Source: Loktanella sp. IMCC34160 (lineage in GTDB: Bacteria > Pseudomonadota > Alphaproteobacteria > Rhodobacterales > Rhodobacteraceae). Taken from it: 64,000 nucleotides of DNA. Below are positions 34,377 to 43,440 of this stretch, one piece after another (position 1 is the stretch's first letter; the number at the start of each line of letters is the position of its first letter). A program made the translations under genes and the position numbers. The notes beneath the pieces are model-generated. The model had not been told where the DNA came from. It was given only the letters and a program-made list of their open reading frames with translations, and made no database searches. The DNA lies in the NCBI RefSeq assembly GCF_004145845.1, contig NZ_SELP01000006.1:62001-126000 (forward strand), in the 5' to 3' direction.

Positions 34377-36206
34377 CTACTGACGGTTCGACCGCCGGCC
34401 TTTGGTTGATTCTTTCTCCAACAAGAGAGTGCTGCCCTTCGCCAAGAGCCCACGTATGGGCATGTCTCTGCCCGCTGCGCGCGCCAGCATCCAAGGCCAG
34501 TTTCGATAGTAGTGATAGTGCCCTTCATTGTGCAGAACATGCAGATTGCAATTGGGCAACTCTTCCGCCAGCATCTGCGCTCCGACCAAAGGGGTTACCA
34601 TTTCGGTATCGCAGTTGTAGATTTCTACCGGAGTTTTGATGCCACCCAAAGGAAAAGCCCGTAGGGTGAAGCGGTTCATCGATCGCTGGATTTGGCCCTT
34701 GAACCCTTGGGCCTGACGACGTTGAATCAGCGAATGTTCCGTTCTGACAACGTTTGGATCTAACAGTATTTCCCGGTCGGCCTGACAGGTCGCAGATCGC
34801 GCCAGAATGCGTGCCAGTTTGGATGGGTCCTGCGCTGCCTGACGCCACATAAGTTTAAGAACTGACCGCCCCATCGCCGGCCACTTCGTTGCCAATAGGT
34901 TCGTCAATCTGAAAAAGAACTCTGTGTTCCTTAAGTTCTCGGCCCCCATGTTGGAGTTATAGGCGGAGGCCAAGACCAACTTGTCGATCCGCTCTGGAAA
35001 CCGATAGGCCAAAGACAGCGCACAGTTGGTGGAGTAGGCCTTGGCGTAGACCGCAAAGGACTTAAACCCGAGTTGTGACGCAATTTCCACTATATCCAGG
35101 CAATAGTCCCAGCAGGCAAAGGAGTCGGTGGCATAGTCCGAACGATAGGTCCCGGGCCACTGAGGTAGAAAAACCCTGATGTTTTGAGTCTCAAGATACC
35201 CTGCAATCTCGTCAGTATTGTCCAGAACGTTAAAAAATAGATCAAAATTCGATTGCAGAACGAGAACAGGACTCCCGTTTTTCGGCCCGAGAACAAAACA
35301 TTCAACTTGCCTCCCGGATGGCATCGTAAACATCCGCCGAAGGTCGGTATTATTGTTCTGGCCTGTTCGGGCACGCAAGATCGACGCCGGACCATCGATG
35401 ATGCGGGAGTTCAATTGCGCCTGACTGGTGCAGCCGGTTTTTTCGAATACCTTCTTCGCGTAGCTCCGTGCGGTTTCATACGTAACCCCCATATTGGAGG
35501 CAACCATGCGCATGTCATGGCCGCTCAGCATTTCCGAGACGAGATCTTTCTCGCGCCGAGTGAGGCCGTACTTTTGCGCGAATAGCGCGACCGCATCAGA
35601 TCTGGAGACATCTACGTTGATCAGGGCAGCTGCTGCTCTGACAGAGAAACCGTATTTTTCGATTTGCTGGCGTGGGAGCAACAGAAGCTCAGAGCGCGTG
35701 TCCGACCGATCAAGCCTCAAGTGAATTGGGACTTCCAGGTTTTTTGATCCACGCACCCAAGACTTGGCCGAACGGGTCTCAACTTCGGTTAGAGATACCA
35801 GTTCCATTCCGGTCACTGCCCCGCCCGCGGCCCCTACGGATGCCAAACGCAACATCTCGGTATTCGCCCAGATCAGCTCTCCCTCGTCGTCAAAAAAGGC
35901 GAGGCCAAAGGCAAGATGGGCCAAGCTTTGCTCCAGAAACTGGTTCGTTTCCTGATATGCAAGCATCTTGTCGGCAATAGCACATGCCTGATTGAAATGG
36001 CGCAGGATATTTTCGATCTTCGATGCTTCTTCGGAACTTGCGTACTCCAGATCTTCCTCTGAGCTCAACAAGACCGCCTGACCGATGGCCTCCATCAACT
36101 GATGCCACGAATCTGCATTTACTGATGTGCCATAAATCAGGCCGGAAATGTCGTCGGGTTGTTTAACGAGTTCTGGTTTTTCTTTTTGTAGCATTTGAGC
36201 AGTCAT
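34377..36206 (-). CDS. LuxR-type transcriptional regulator with PAS-like and alpha/beta-hydrolase domains
   Basis: 609 residues. A PAS-like segment at ~85-200 (FGLAFFDDEGELIWANTEML) is followed by a LuxR helix-turn-helix at ~212-265 (LTRREKDLVSEMLSGHDMR to YAKKVFEKTG). Residues ~285-590 form an alpha/beta-hydrolase domain. The nucleophile elbow reads AKAYST where GHSxGG is expected, so Ala390 replaces the Ser, while an Asp (NCDTEMVTP) and the His (NEGHYHYY) remain. It is probably a non-catalytic ligand sensor controlling the RTX gene downstream on the same strand. The decayed copy is at 25103-26941. Confidence 0.82.
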   Translation of the reverse strand: MTAQMLQKEKPELVKQPDDISGLIYGTSVNADSWHQLMEAIGQAVLLSSEEDLEYASSEEASKIENILRHFNQACAIADKMLAYQETNQFLEQSLAHLAFGLAFFDDEGELIWANTEMLRLASVGAAGGAVTGMELVSLTEVETRSAKSWVRGSKNLEVPIHLRLDRSDTRSELLLLPRQQIEKYGFSVRAAAALINVDVSRSDAVALFAQKYGLTRREKDLVSEMLSGHDMRMVASNMGVTYETARSYAKKVFEKTGCTSQAQLNSRIIDGPASILRARTGQNNNTDLRRMFTMPSGRQVECFVLGPKNGSPVLVLQSNFDLFFNVLDNTDEIAGYLETQNIRVFLPQWPGTYRSDYATDSFACWDYCLDIVEIASQLGFKSFAVYAKAYSTNCALSLAYRFPERIDKLVLASAYNSNMGAENLRNTEFFFRLTNLLATKWPAMGRSVLKLMWRQAAQDPSKLARILARSATCQADREILLDPNVVRTEHSLIQRRQAQGFKGQIQRSMNRFTLRAFPLGGIKTPVEIYNCDTEMVTPLVGAQMLAEELPNCNLHVLHNEGHYHYYRNWPWMLARAAGRDMPIRGLLAKGSTLLLEKESTKGRRSNRQ

Positions 36207-36389
36207 TTGTTGGACGATGCGTGTCCGAAAGACAGCATTTGAACGTCGATATTGGGATACTGGATAGGGAACACAGGATTACCGGAGTGCTAATACACCA
36301 CTTGACTACCCCGATAGGGCAGCGCACTTCCGGATTTAAGATTTCCCCAACCTATGCCTTAGCAGGTAACAAGTGGATATCTGATCGCA

Positions 36390-36406
36390 ACCCCCCAATC
36401 GGGGGT
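36390..36406. promoter_or_regulatory. C-run/G-run dyad upstream of the LuxR-type gene
   Basis: ACCCCC, five bases, GGGGGT, about 185 bp upstream of the regulator start. It resembles CCC-N5-GGG at 26922. It could be an autoregulatory operator; unproven. Confidence 0.4.
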
Positions 36407-36688
36407 AAAGCGGCGTTGCTATCTTGAGTGGTTAAAGTTATGAAATTGTGAAGAGAGTTCACCTTCCTTGCAGGTTAAAGGTCGATCCCATCGATTGCTG
36501 ATTCATCGGTGGGTTTCAAGGAAACAAAAGCATAGGATCGGCTGATACCGCCGCTCTGGCCGGCCAAATATTGCTTCTCAGTTTCGCAAATACCCCACAT
36601 TTGAGGATAATTGCCGCCGGTTTATGCCTCTAGAAGAGGAACAGGCAGACTCAACAGCCGTGTCCCCATACCAACCGGCTGTGCCTTG

Positions 36689-36719
36689 GGGCGGATCGTT
36701 TGGTTGCAACGATCCGCCC
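36689..36719. terminator. 12-bp stem-loop, terminator-like
   Basis: GGGCGGATCGTT and its exact complement around a 7-base loop, then ATTTCAT. No gene was recognised on either side that it would serve. Confidence 0.6.
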
Positions 36720-37295
36720 ATTTCATGTCTGCAATATCAGCACCAAACCCCACCCAATTGGAAGTGCCTGCTTTTGTGCGGCGATCCTCTGATCAAGCTG
36801 TTCGTTTCCGAGTCTGATACTTTTGTTCATCACGGTGGCGCAGGGTTGTTGTCACTGTTGCCCAATAAATCAGAATCTCCGGAATCTGGCATTTTGGAGC
36901 ATTTTTGCACCCTAAGTTTCAATATTTCCACAGGCGCCAAGCTCGAATATGTCCTGACGAACTGCTTGCAAAGCGCACTCGGATGCACTTGCGCGGCTCG
37001 TTCGACGCGTCTTCTTCCCAGCCGGATGCACTGTTTCCCTCCGTCCCGTAAGCCACTTATCGAGGTCCCGCGTCAACCCGCGGACCCGTTCAATCACCCG
37101 AAGATGTTGAGCAAAGGCGCGGCGCAACTCAAGGACCTTCCGTTCGTTTCCAAGTAGAATGATGGCAGCACCCAATATGGGAGAATCACGCCTACACCGA
37201 CCGCAGCAAGTGCCCCCAGACTCCCGATCTCCGGAACTGCCTTGAGATGCAGTGTCAAATCCGCCTGTCGTACTCATGTCATTCTTGAGACTCTA
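36720..37295. other. Unassigned stretch before IS21 relic
   Basis: About 575 bases. A minus-strand frame at 36912-37277 contains ELRRAFAQHLRVIERVRGLT, plausible helical protein, but it resembles no family I recognise and its N-terminus looks shifted. I do not call a gene. Confidence 0.35.
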
Positions 37296-38026
37296 TCGTC
37301 GATGATCTCGATGCGCTGAACGATTGGTTGCGCCTGCGCTGTGAAGATCTGGCAGAGCGTTCCCATCCTGAGCAATCAGATCGCACGATTTCCGAAGTGT
37401 TCGAAGACGAACGCGCCGAGCTACGCATCTTGGGCCGCGCCTTTGACGGCTACGTGGAGAAGACCGTTCGTGTCCGCTCCACTTGCCTGGTTCAATATGC
37501 CAGCAATCGTTGCAGTGTGACGTGCCGGTTTGCGGGGCAACATGTGTCGCTACGTGCCTATGCTGGTCGGATCGTGCTGGTATCTGCTAAAGGGGTCATC
37601 GCCGAGCATAAGCGCCGCTTCACCCGCAACATCAGCTAATTTGAACCCTGGCACTACTTTCCCCTGCTGGACCGCAAGTCGGGTGCCCTGCGTGACGGAG
37701 CGCACTTCATAGGCTGGTAATTGCCCGATGCCATGCACCGGATCGGAGAACATTGCATGGCTCGCAAAGGTGGAAACCGGGAGTTCGCCGACCTGCTTCT
37801 GCTCGCCTAGGGTCACGGGATCTAGGTGGTTCAAACGGCGTGCGAGCTGGCCGTGGCGCAAAACTCCATGCGCCTTCATGGCATCTTCAACCTGATCAAT
37901 CAGTTGGTAGAACCGTTCATCACACCGCTCAGCGAAACCTACGCTTATCCGCAACTGATCCTGCCGCCCGAAGCCAGTTGCAAACGCTATGAGGCGCTTT
38001 GCTCGGCTGAGGAGGCCGCCGAATGA
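37296..38026 (+). pseudogene. istA: IS21 transposase IstA, C-terminal relic
   Basis: Frames here read LRAYAGRIVLVSAKGVIAEH, WHYFPLLDRKSGALRDG-like sequence, MHGSQRWKPGVRRPASA, then VVQTACELAVAQNSM and LINQLVEPFITPLSETYAYP. These are the ordered C-terminal motifs of IstA, spread over more than one frame and without the DDE core. It ends overlapping istB by four bases. Confidence 0.82.
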
Positions 38027-38755
38027 ACTCCCTCATCGACCAACTGACCGCCCTTCGCCTGCATGGAGTGGCAGCTTGCGCCCATGATTTGCTGTCCACA
38101 CACAAGCCACCAAATCTGACCACAGAGATAAAGCAACTGATCGACGCCGAGACCGTAGAACGCCGGGTGCGCTCCATCCAGTATCAAATGTGCATCGCGA
38201 AGTGCCCCCCACCACAAGGACTTTGCCACCTTCGATTACGGCGCGGCCACCTTCACCCGGACCCAGATCGAACCGTTCTGCACGTGCCAGTTCACCGAGG
38301 AGGCACACAATCTCATCCTGGTGGGCGGAACAGGAACCGGCAAAACCCACATCGCCATCGCTCTCGGAACCACGCTGATCAACACCGGCAAGAAGGCGCA
38401 CTTCTTCAATGCCGTCGATCTGATCAACGCCCTGATCAAGGAACGGGCCGAAGGCAATGCCGGGAAAAACATCCGGCATCTCTCAGCCCTGGACTGCGTC
38501 ACCATCGACGAACTGGGCTACATCCCGTTCCCCAAGTCCGGCGGCGCATTGCTGCTTCATCTGATCAGCAAACACTATGAGAAGACCAGTGTCATAATCA
38601 CCACCAATCTGGAGTTTGGAGAGTGGGTCTCGGTCTTCGGCGATGCCAAGATGACAACCGCTCTTCTGGATCGCGGCACCCATCAATGTGCCATAATCGA
38701 TTCAGGCAACACGTCCTACCGCTTCACCCAAAGTAAACAGCGCAGTAAAAAGTAA
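38023..38755 (+). pseudogene. istB: IS21 helper ATPase IstB, frameshifted
   Basis: The N-terminus is MNSLIDQLTALRLHGVAACA to [12 protein letters not shown]-tract at ~38205 shifts the frame, and the rest ([20 protein letters not shown], then Walker [22 protein letters not shown] and [13 protein letters not shown]) is in the next frame. It is an AAA+ helper of transposition and needs only one indel to be restored. Confidence 0.88.
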
Positions 38756-38882
38756 ACGCCCCGCAAGCAAAGCCTCCAGACGGACTCGCTATATGAGGGC
38801 GGCCCGCCTGGGGGCTTTGCGCCACAAAGGGTGAGTCAAATTCAAACGCTGAAACCGGGTCAGTCTTAATCGCTCATGGACA

Positions 38883-39005
38883 GTCTTCGACCATTTCGGC
38901 CAATTTGACCAAGGCTGGCAGGTGCGAGCGATGTCGGGCGTGATAGCGCACTTCAATGTAGCGGGTCAGCGCGGCGGTGTCGTGAATGGGGGCTGCTTCG
39001 GTCAT
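38883..39005 (-). pseudogene. RIC/YtfE-like iron-sulfur repair protein, 5' fragment cut by IS21
   Basis: From ATG 39005: MTEAAPIHDTAALTRYIEVR, YHARHRSHLPALVKLAEMVE, then the frame meets the IS21 end at 38882. The R-Y-H plus helix pattern fits the hemerythrin-like domain of di-iron proteins that repair NO-damaged iron centres (ScdA/YtfE/NorA). Only 40 residues remain. A good GGGAGAAGAG ribosome site is kept. It lies right after the truncated globin gene. Confidence 0.55.
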
Positions 39006-39020
39006 CGTACTCTTCTCCCT

Positions 39021-39476
39021 TCAGCACAGGTTGGGAACATCGTCCGGGGCGGCTTTCGCATCCTCAACCGCCATATGCAGCGAGCGGGCGATGCGTTCGG
39101 CACGCTCGATCACGTGCGAAGCACCCGAAGGCGTGCAGGTTTCCCGCGCCGCCGCGCGAAACAGACCAAGCCAGCGCTCGAAATGCGCCGCATCGACCGG
39201 CAGCCGGGCATGAGCCGGCACTGGCCGACCGTGATAGCGCCCCGTCATCAGCGCGACGGATGACCAGAAGGCCACCATGCGGTCCAGGTGCGGCGTCCAG
39301 TCGGAGATTCGGGCCTCGAAGATCGGGCCGAGGTCCGCGTCCCGGCGCACCTTGTCGTAGAAGCGCTCTACGAGTGAGCGCAGCACCTGCTCGTCGAGGC
39401 CTGTTTCGGCCGTGATCGCCGCGGTCAGTTCGGGTCTGGCCGATGCGACTTGTGGCCGATCGTTTTGGGGTGTCAT
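39021..39476 (-). CDS. Group III truncated hemoglobin
   Basis: About 151 residues with the globin pattern VERFYDKVRRDADLGPIFEA, WTPHLDRMVAFWSSVALMTG (proximal region) and a histidine at HARLPVDAAHFERWLGLF. These features suit group III (P) truncated globins, which bind O2/NO and often sit beside NO-response genes. The start at 39476 follows CCGGAG. It is divergent from nsrR across a 15-bp operator-like dyad, so it is probably NO-induced. Confidence 0.85.
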   Translation of the reverse strand: MTPQNDRPQVASARPELTAAITAETGLDEQVLRSLVERFYDKVRRDADLGPIFEARISDWTPHLDRMVAFWSSVALMTGRYHGRPVPAHARLPVDAAHFERWLGLFRAAARETCTPSGASHVIERAERIARSLHMAVEDAKAAPDDVPNLC

Positions 39477-39525
39477 CGATTGCTCCGGTATTTCGCACTT
39501 GCAAAACATTCTACGTCTGGTAATC

Positions 39526-39540
39526 GGTATTGTAAATACC
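39526..39540. promoter_or_regulatory. NsrR operator candidate
   Basis: GGTATT-GTA-AATACC, a perfect dyad centred between the divergent globin and nsrR genes, 25 bp from the nsrR start. It is AT-rich, as for Rrf2-family sites. Confidence 0.55.
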
Positions 39541-39564
39541 TATTCAAAGTGGAGATCAACGCAG

Positions 39565-40011
39565 ATGCGCCTCACCTCCTTCACCGACTACGGTCTGCGC
39601 ATGCTGATGCGCATGGCCGGCGAGCCCGAGCGCGCCTATTCCTCCGCCGAACTGGCCGATGAGTTTGGCCTGTCGCGCAATCACCTCGCGAAAATCATGC
39701 AGCGGCTGTCCCGGGGCGGATTGATCGAGACGCGGCGCGGTGGCGGCGGTGGCGCCGTGCTCGCAAAGCCGGCGAGCGAGCTCCGCCTCGGAGCAATCGT
39801 TCGGTTGCTGGAGGAGGGTCAGCCGCTCGTCGAGTGCTTCGCGGCCGACGGAGGCGATTGTTCGATTGATGGACAGTGCCGCCTGAAGGCACGGCTTCGC
39901 TCCGCCGAAGCTGCGTTTCTCGCGGATCTCGACGGATCCACGCTTGCCGCCATCGCCCTGAATCCCGCCCGCGCGGCCTGGACCTACGAGACGAGAGACA
40001 GACATGATTGA
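39565..40011 (+). CDS. nsrR: Rrf2-family NO-sensing repressor (NsrR-like)
   Basis: 148 residues: winged helix (MRLTSFTDYGLRMLMRMAGE, FGLSRNHLAKIMQRL, wing with a run of glycines) and the three cysteines C91, C99 and C105 that hold an Fe-S cluster in NsrR. NO destroys the cluster and relieves repression. Its end overlaps the ccoN start by eight bases, so it is cotranscribed with the oxidase genes. The family also contains IscR, but the Cys spacing and neighbours favour NsrR. Confidence 0.85.
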   Translation: MRLTSFTDYGLRMLMRMAGEPERAYSSAELADEFGLSRNHLAKIMQRLSRGGLIETRRGGGGGAVLAKPASELRLGAIVRLLEEGQPLVECFAADGGDCSIDGQCRLKARLRSAEAAFLADLDGSTLAAIALNPARAAWTYETRDRHD

Positions 40012-41638
40012 AACCCTCACACTCCGAGAAAGACGCATCGGGCTCTGCCTGTCGGTAGCGCTGGCCATGCTCGGCCTGGCGATGGCGGCGGCCGCCAGAT
40101 CGGGTCCAATGGCCGTGCATGGCGCCATGGCACTGATCCTGGGCTTGTTGCTCGTCTTCGCCATCGGCGGGGCGCTTTACGATCACCCCGAACAGGGAGA
40201 GGGGCGGCTGACCCGATACTACGACGCGCCGACCCGTTTCGGGATCGTTATGACGCTGATCTGGGCTGTGATCGGCATGGGCGTCGGCGTCTGGCTGGCT
40301 GCGCTGATGTATTGGCCCGATGCGACGCCGCCCTGGCCCACGACAAGTTTCGGCCGGCTGCGTCCGGTGCACACTTCCGGTGTGATCTTTGGTTTTGGCG
40401 GAAACGCCCTGATCGCGACCTCGTTCTGGGTCCTGCAACGTACCTCGCGGGCGCGTCTCGCTGATGCGGTCAGCCCGTGGTTCGTGCTGATCGGATACAA
40501 CCTGTTCTGTCTCTGGGCCGCGAGCGGCTATCTGATGGGGTCCACGCAATCCAAGGAATATGCCGAGCCCGAATGGTACGCCGACATTTGGCTGACGATC
40601 GTCTGGGTGACGTATTTCCTGCTCTACAATCGGACCCTCGCGCGTCGGGCTGAGCCACATATCTACGTCGCAAATTGGTACTACATGGCCTTCATCCTGG
40701 TTGTCGCGATGCTGCACATCGTCAACAATCTCGCCTTGCCGGTCAGCTGGACCGCGGCCGAGAGTTTCCCGGTTTGGGCCGGCGTGCAGGACGCGATGAT
40801 CCAGTGGTGGTATGGCCACAACGCCGTGGCGTTCTTCCTGACGGCCGGGTTCCTCGGAATGCTCTACTATTTCCTGCCGGTACGCGCGGGGCGGCCGATC
40901 TGGTCCTACCGGCTGTCCATTCTCAGCTTCTGGGGCATCGTGTTCTTCTACATGTGGGCGGGCTCGCACCACCTGCACTATACCGCGCTGCCCCATTGGG
41001 TGCAGACGCTGGGGATGACCTTCTCGGTCATGCTGCTGGTGCCAAGCTGGGCCTCGGCGGGTAACGCGATCGCCACGCTGAACGGCGCCTGGCATAAGGT
41101 GCGCGACGACGCCACACTGCGTTTCATGTTCGTGGCCGCCGTGTTCTACGGCCTGTCCACGTTCGAGGGCTCGTTCCTCGCCATCCGGCCGGTCAATTCG
41201 CTGTCGCACTACACGGACTGGACGGTCGGACACGTCCATTCCGGCACACTGGGCTGGGTGGCGATGATCGTCTTCGGCGCGATCTATACGCTGGTACCGA
41301 AACTGTCCAACCGCGAACACATGGCTTGGCCCGCCGCGGTGGAGTGGCACTTCTGGCTCGCCGTCGTAGGGACGCTCGTTTACGTCGTTGCGCTCTGGAA
41401 CGCGGGGATAACGCAAGGCCTGATGTGGCGAGCTTACGACGAGAATGGTGCGCTGTCCTACAGCTTCATCGAATCCGTCGAGGCGATGCTCCCCTATTAC
41501 GCCGCGCGCACTCTAGGCGGGGCACTGTTTCTCGCCGGCGCCATTCTCTGCGCGCTCAATTGCCGGGCCACCATGCGGGCGGCCGGGAACACGGTGGACG
41601 CCACTGACCGGCCACTCTTGGCCCAACCGGCGGAGTGA
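40004..41638 (+). CDS. ccoN: cbb3-type cytochrome c oxidase subunit I
   Basis: 544 residues, about 12-14 membrane helices. Heme and Cu ligands are visible: RPVHTSGVIFGFGGN (heme b His), WWYGHNAVAFFLTAGF (CuB His), SHHLHYT (His pair) and DWTVGHVHSGTLGW (two heme His). STFEGSFLAIRPVN is typical of CcoN. It reduces O2 at high affinity in the inner membrane. Linkage to nsrR rather than fnr/fix genes is unusual and suggests induction by NO. Confidence 0.93.
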   Translation: MIETLTLRERRIGLCLSVALAMLGLAMAAAARSGPMAVHGAMALILGLLLVFAIGGALYDHPEQGEGRLTRYYDAPTRFGIVMTLIWAVIGMGVGVWLAALMYWPDATPPWPTTSFGRLRPVHTSGVIFGFGGNALIATSFWVLQRTSRARLADAVSPWFVLIGYNLFCLWAASGYLMGSTQSKEYAEPEWYADIWLTIVWVTYFLLYNRTLARRAEPHIYVANWYYMAFILVVAMLHIVNNLALPVSWTAAESFPVWAGVQDAMIQWWYGHNAVAFFLTAGFLGMLYYFLPVRAGRPIWSYRLSILSFWGIVFFYMWAGSHHLHYTALPHWVQTLGMTFSVMLLVPSWASAGNAIATLNGAWHKVRDDATLRFMFVAAVFYGLSTFEGSFLAIRPVNSLSHYTDWTVGHVHSGTLGWVAMIVFGAIYTLVPKLSNREHMAWPAAVEWHFWLAVVGTLVYVVALWNAGITQGLMWRAYDENGALSYSFIESVEAMLPYYAARTLGGALFLAGAILCALNCRATMRAAGNTVDATDRPLLAQPAE

Positions 41639-41642
41639 TCAC

Positions 41643-42371
41643 ATGCTGAAGCTGCACTACAACCTCGAAAAGATCTCCTTGGGCCTCGTCGGCGCGATCA
41701 TCGCCGTAGCTTCAGTCGGCGGCATCGTTGAGATCGTGCCACTCTTTACCATCGAACAGACGGTGGACATCCCCGACGACCTGCGCCCGCACACGCCGCT
41801 GGAGCTTGCCGGGCGCGAGATCTATATCCGCGAAGGCTGCTACGCCTGCCACAGCCAGATGGTGCGCAGCCTCGCCGACGAGATCGACCGATACGGCCCC
41901 TATTCGCTTGCGGCGGATAGCGCGTACGAACACCCGATGCTCTGGGGGTCTAAGCGCACCGGGCCGGACCTGGCCCGCCTCGGCGAGAAATATTCCGACG
42001 CCTGGCATGTCGCGCATCTGATCGACCCGCGCAGCGTGGTCCCGGTATCGATCATGCCCGCCTATCCCTGGCTGATGCGGCCGCTTGACACCGATCTTCT
42101 CGAAGGGAATCTCGCGACACTGGCCCGCCTCGGTGTGCCCTACGACGAGGCGATGATCGAGAATGCCCTCGCCGATACACGGGCGCAGGCCCGGCCAGAC
42201 GGAGTCGGGGTCGGCGGCCTGCAGGAGCGGTACGGCGAGGACATCGCCGTGCGGTCCTTCGACGGGGATCCCTCGCGCCTGACTGAAATGGATGCGCTCG
42301 TCGCCTATCTGCAGTCGCTCGGCACGCTGACCGATGCCGTCGCCGACCTGCTCGCAGAGGACGCGCAATGA
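41643..42371 (+). CDS. ccoO: cbb3-type cytochrome c oxidase subunit II (monoheme cytochrome c)
   Basis: 242 residues with one N-terminal membrane anchor and a single heme motif CYACH at 66-70, followed by GPYSLAADSAYEHPMLWGSKRTGPDLAR, the conserved CcoO segment with a downstream Met ligand (SIMPAYPWL). It passes electrons to CcoN. It starts four bases after ccoN and overlaps ccoQ by four. Confidence 0.93.
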   Translation: MLKLHYNLEKISLGLVGAIIAVASVGGIVEIVPLFTIEQTVDIPDDLRPHTPLELAGREIYIREGCYACHSQMVRSLADEIDRYGPYSLAADSAYEHPMLWGSKRTGPDLARLGEKYSDAWHVAHLIDPRSVVPVSIMPAYPWLMRPLDTDLLEGNLATLARLGVPYDEAMIENALADTRAQARPDGVGVGGLQERYGEDIAVRSFDGDPSRLTEMDALVAYLQSLGTLTDAVADLLAEDAQ

Positions 42372-42535
42372 TCCACGAATCCCTGGTGCTCTTTGCCAAG
42401 ATATTCGGGCCGATCTGGATGGGCGGGTTCCTCCTGATCGTGTTCATCCGCGCCTACAATCCCCGGCGGCGAGCGGAACAACAGCGCATCGCTCGGTCGA
42501 TTCTGACCTTCGATAGCGCGGAGGAGCGGCGATGA
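42368..42535 (+). CDS. ccoQ: cbb3-type oxidase small subunit CcoQ/FixQ
   Basis: 55 residues: one membrane helix (FGPIWMGGFLLIVFIRAY) then a basic N-P-R-R-R tail, typical of CcoQ. It stabilises the CcoNO-CcoP assembly. It overlaps ccoO and ccoP by ATGA on both sides. Confidence 0.87.
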   Translation: MIHESLVLFAKIFGPIWMGGFLLIVFIRAYNPRRRAEQQRIARSILTFDSAEERR

Positions 42536-43440
42536 CGATAGATCCGAAGGCTTTGCCGGGCGTCGATCCGCATACCGGCAGCCGCGAGGTTGATCCGGTT
42601 ACCGGCTACGACACGACCGGCCACGACTGGAGCGGGATACGGGAATTGAATACACCCTTCCCGAAAGTGGCATTGATCGCTCTCGCGATTACGGTCGCCT
42701 ATTCGGTTATCGCCTGGGTGCTGCTGCCCGCCTGGCCGCTCGGGCGCGGCTACACGCGCGGGCTCCTCGGGCTCGATCAGGGCGAGATGGCGGTGGAGCG
42801 CCTAGACCTGATCGATTCCCGCCGAGGCGAGTGGCTTGCACAATTCGAAGATCCGGACTTCGGCCAGATCACGGCGGACGAGGTCCTGATGGCGCGCGTA
42901 CGTCCCGCCGCCGACCGGCTCTTCCAGGACAATTGCGCGGCCTGCCATGGTGCCGCGGGCCTGGGCGGTCCCGGCTTTCCGGTTTTGGCGGACGATCACT
43001 GGCTCTGGGGCGGAGACCCCGAAACGACCGTCGAGACGCTTCAGGTCGGCATCAATGCCACCCATCCGGACACAAGGTGGGCCCAGATGCCAGCCTTCGA
43101 CTGGATGGCGCGATCCGATCGCCGCGCGCTGGCCGAGTATGTCGCGGAGCTCCCAAGTGGGCAGGCCGACCACGAGAGTCCGGCCGCCGTCCTTTTCGAT
43201 GAAAATTGCGTCGTATGCCATGGAGATGGCGGTGGCGGCGGGTTGATGAGCGGTGCACCTTCTCTGACCGACAATGCGGTGATCTACGGCCAGAGCGAAG
43301 CAAGCGTGATGGACACGCTTCGGAACGGGCGCCAGGGCGTCATGCCACACTGGTCCGATCGACTGACCGACGCCCAGATCAACCTTCTGGCAGTCTATGT
43401 GTCAGGGTTTGGCATCGACGCGGAGGAAGGCGATCCATGA
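42532..43440 (+). CDS. ccoP: cbb3-type oxidase diheme cytochrome c subunit
   Basis: 302 residues: membrane anchor at ~47-68 and two heme c motifs, CAACH (135-139) and CVVCH (226-230), of normal CcoP size. VDPVTGYDTTGHDWSGIREL is the conserved N-terminal signature (DG-HEWDGIxEL type). It accepts electrons from soluble cytochrome c. Confidence 0.93.
   Translation: MTIDPKALPGVDPHTGSREVDPVTGYDTTGHDWSGIRELNTPFPKVALIALAITVAYSVIAWVLLPAWPLGRGYTRGLLGLDQGEMAVERLDLIDSRRGEWLAQFEDPDFGQITADEVLMARVRPAADRLFQDNCAACHGAAGLGGPGFPVLADDHWLWGGDPETTVETLQVGINATHPDTRWAQMPAFDWMARSDRRALAEYVAELPSGQADHESPAAVLFDENCVVCHGDGGGGGLMSGAPSLTDNAVIYGQSEASVMDTLRNGRQGVMPHWSDRLTDAQINLLAVYVSGFGIDAEEGDP

Larger units (their letters stand above)
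37296..38882 (+). mobile_element. IS21-family element, left-truncated (copy 1)
   Basis: It contains the C-terminal half of istA, all of istB (frameshifted) and the right end, which finishes at 38882 after GGGTCAGTCTTAATCGCTCA. The left end and the first half of istA are missing. Its last ~245 bp are repeated in direct orientation at 45221-45451. Confidence 0.85.

Noticed and set aside
36624-37157. 177-codon plus-strand frame near the hairpin at 36689
   Set aside because: It runs straight through the 12-bp hairpin, has no ribosome site and no recognisable motif.
39695-41416. 573-codon minus-strand open frame opposite nsrR/ccoN
   Set aside because: It lies antisense to clear nsrR and ccoN genes, is Arg/Pro/His-rich low-complexity sequence and has no family motif; a GC-rich shadow frame.
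40004-41638. Nitric oxide reductase NorB instead of CcoN
   Set aside because: The order ccoN-O-Q-P-S, the CcoO/CcoP heme subunits and the CcoN-type motifs identify a cbb3 oxidase despite the nsrR linkage.
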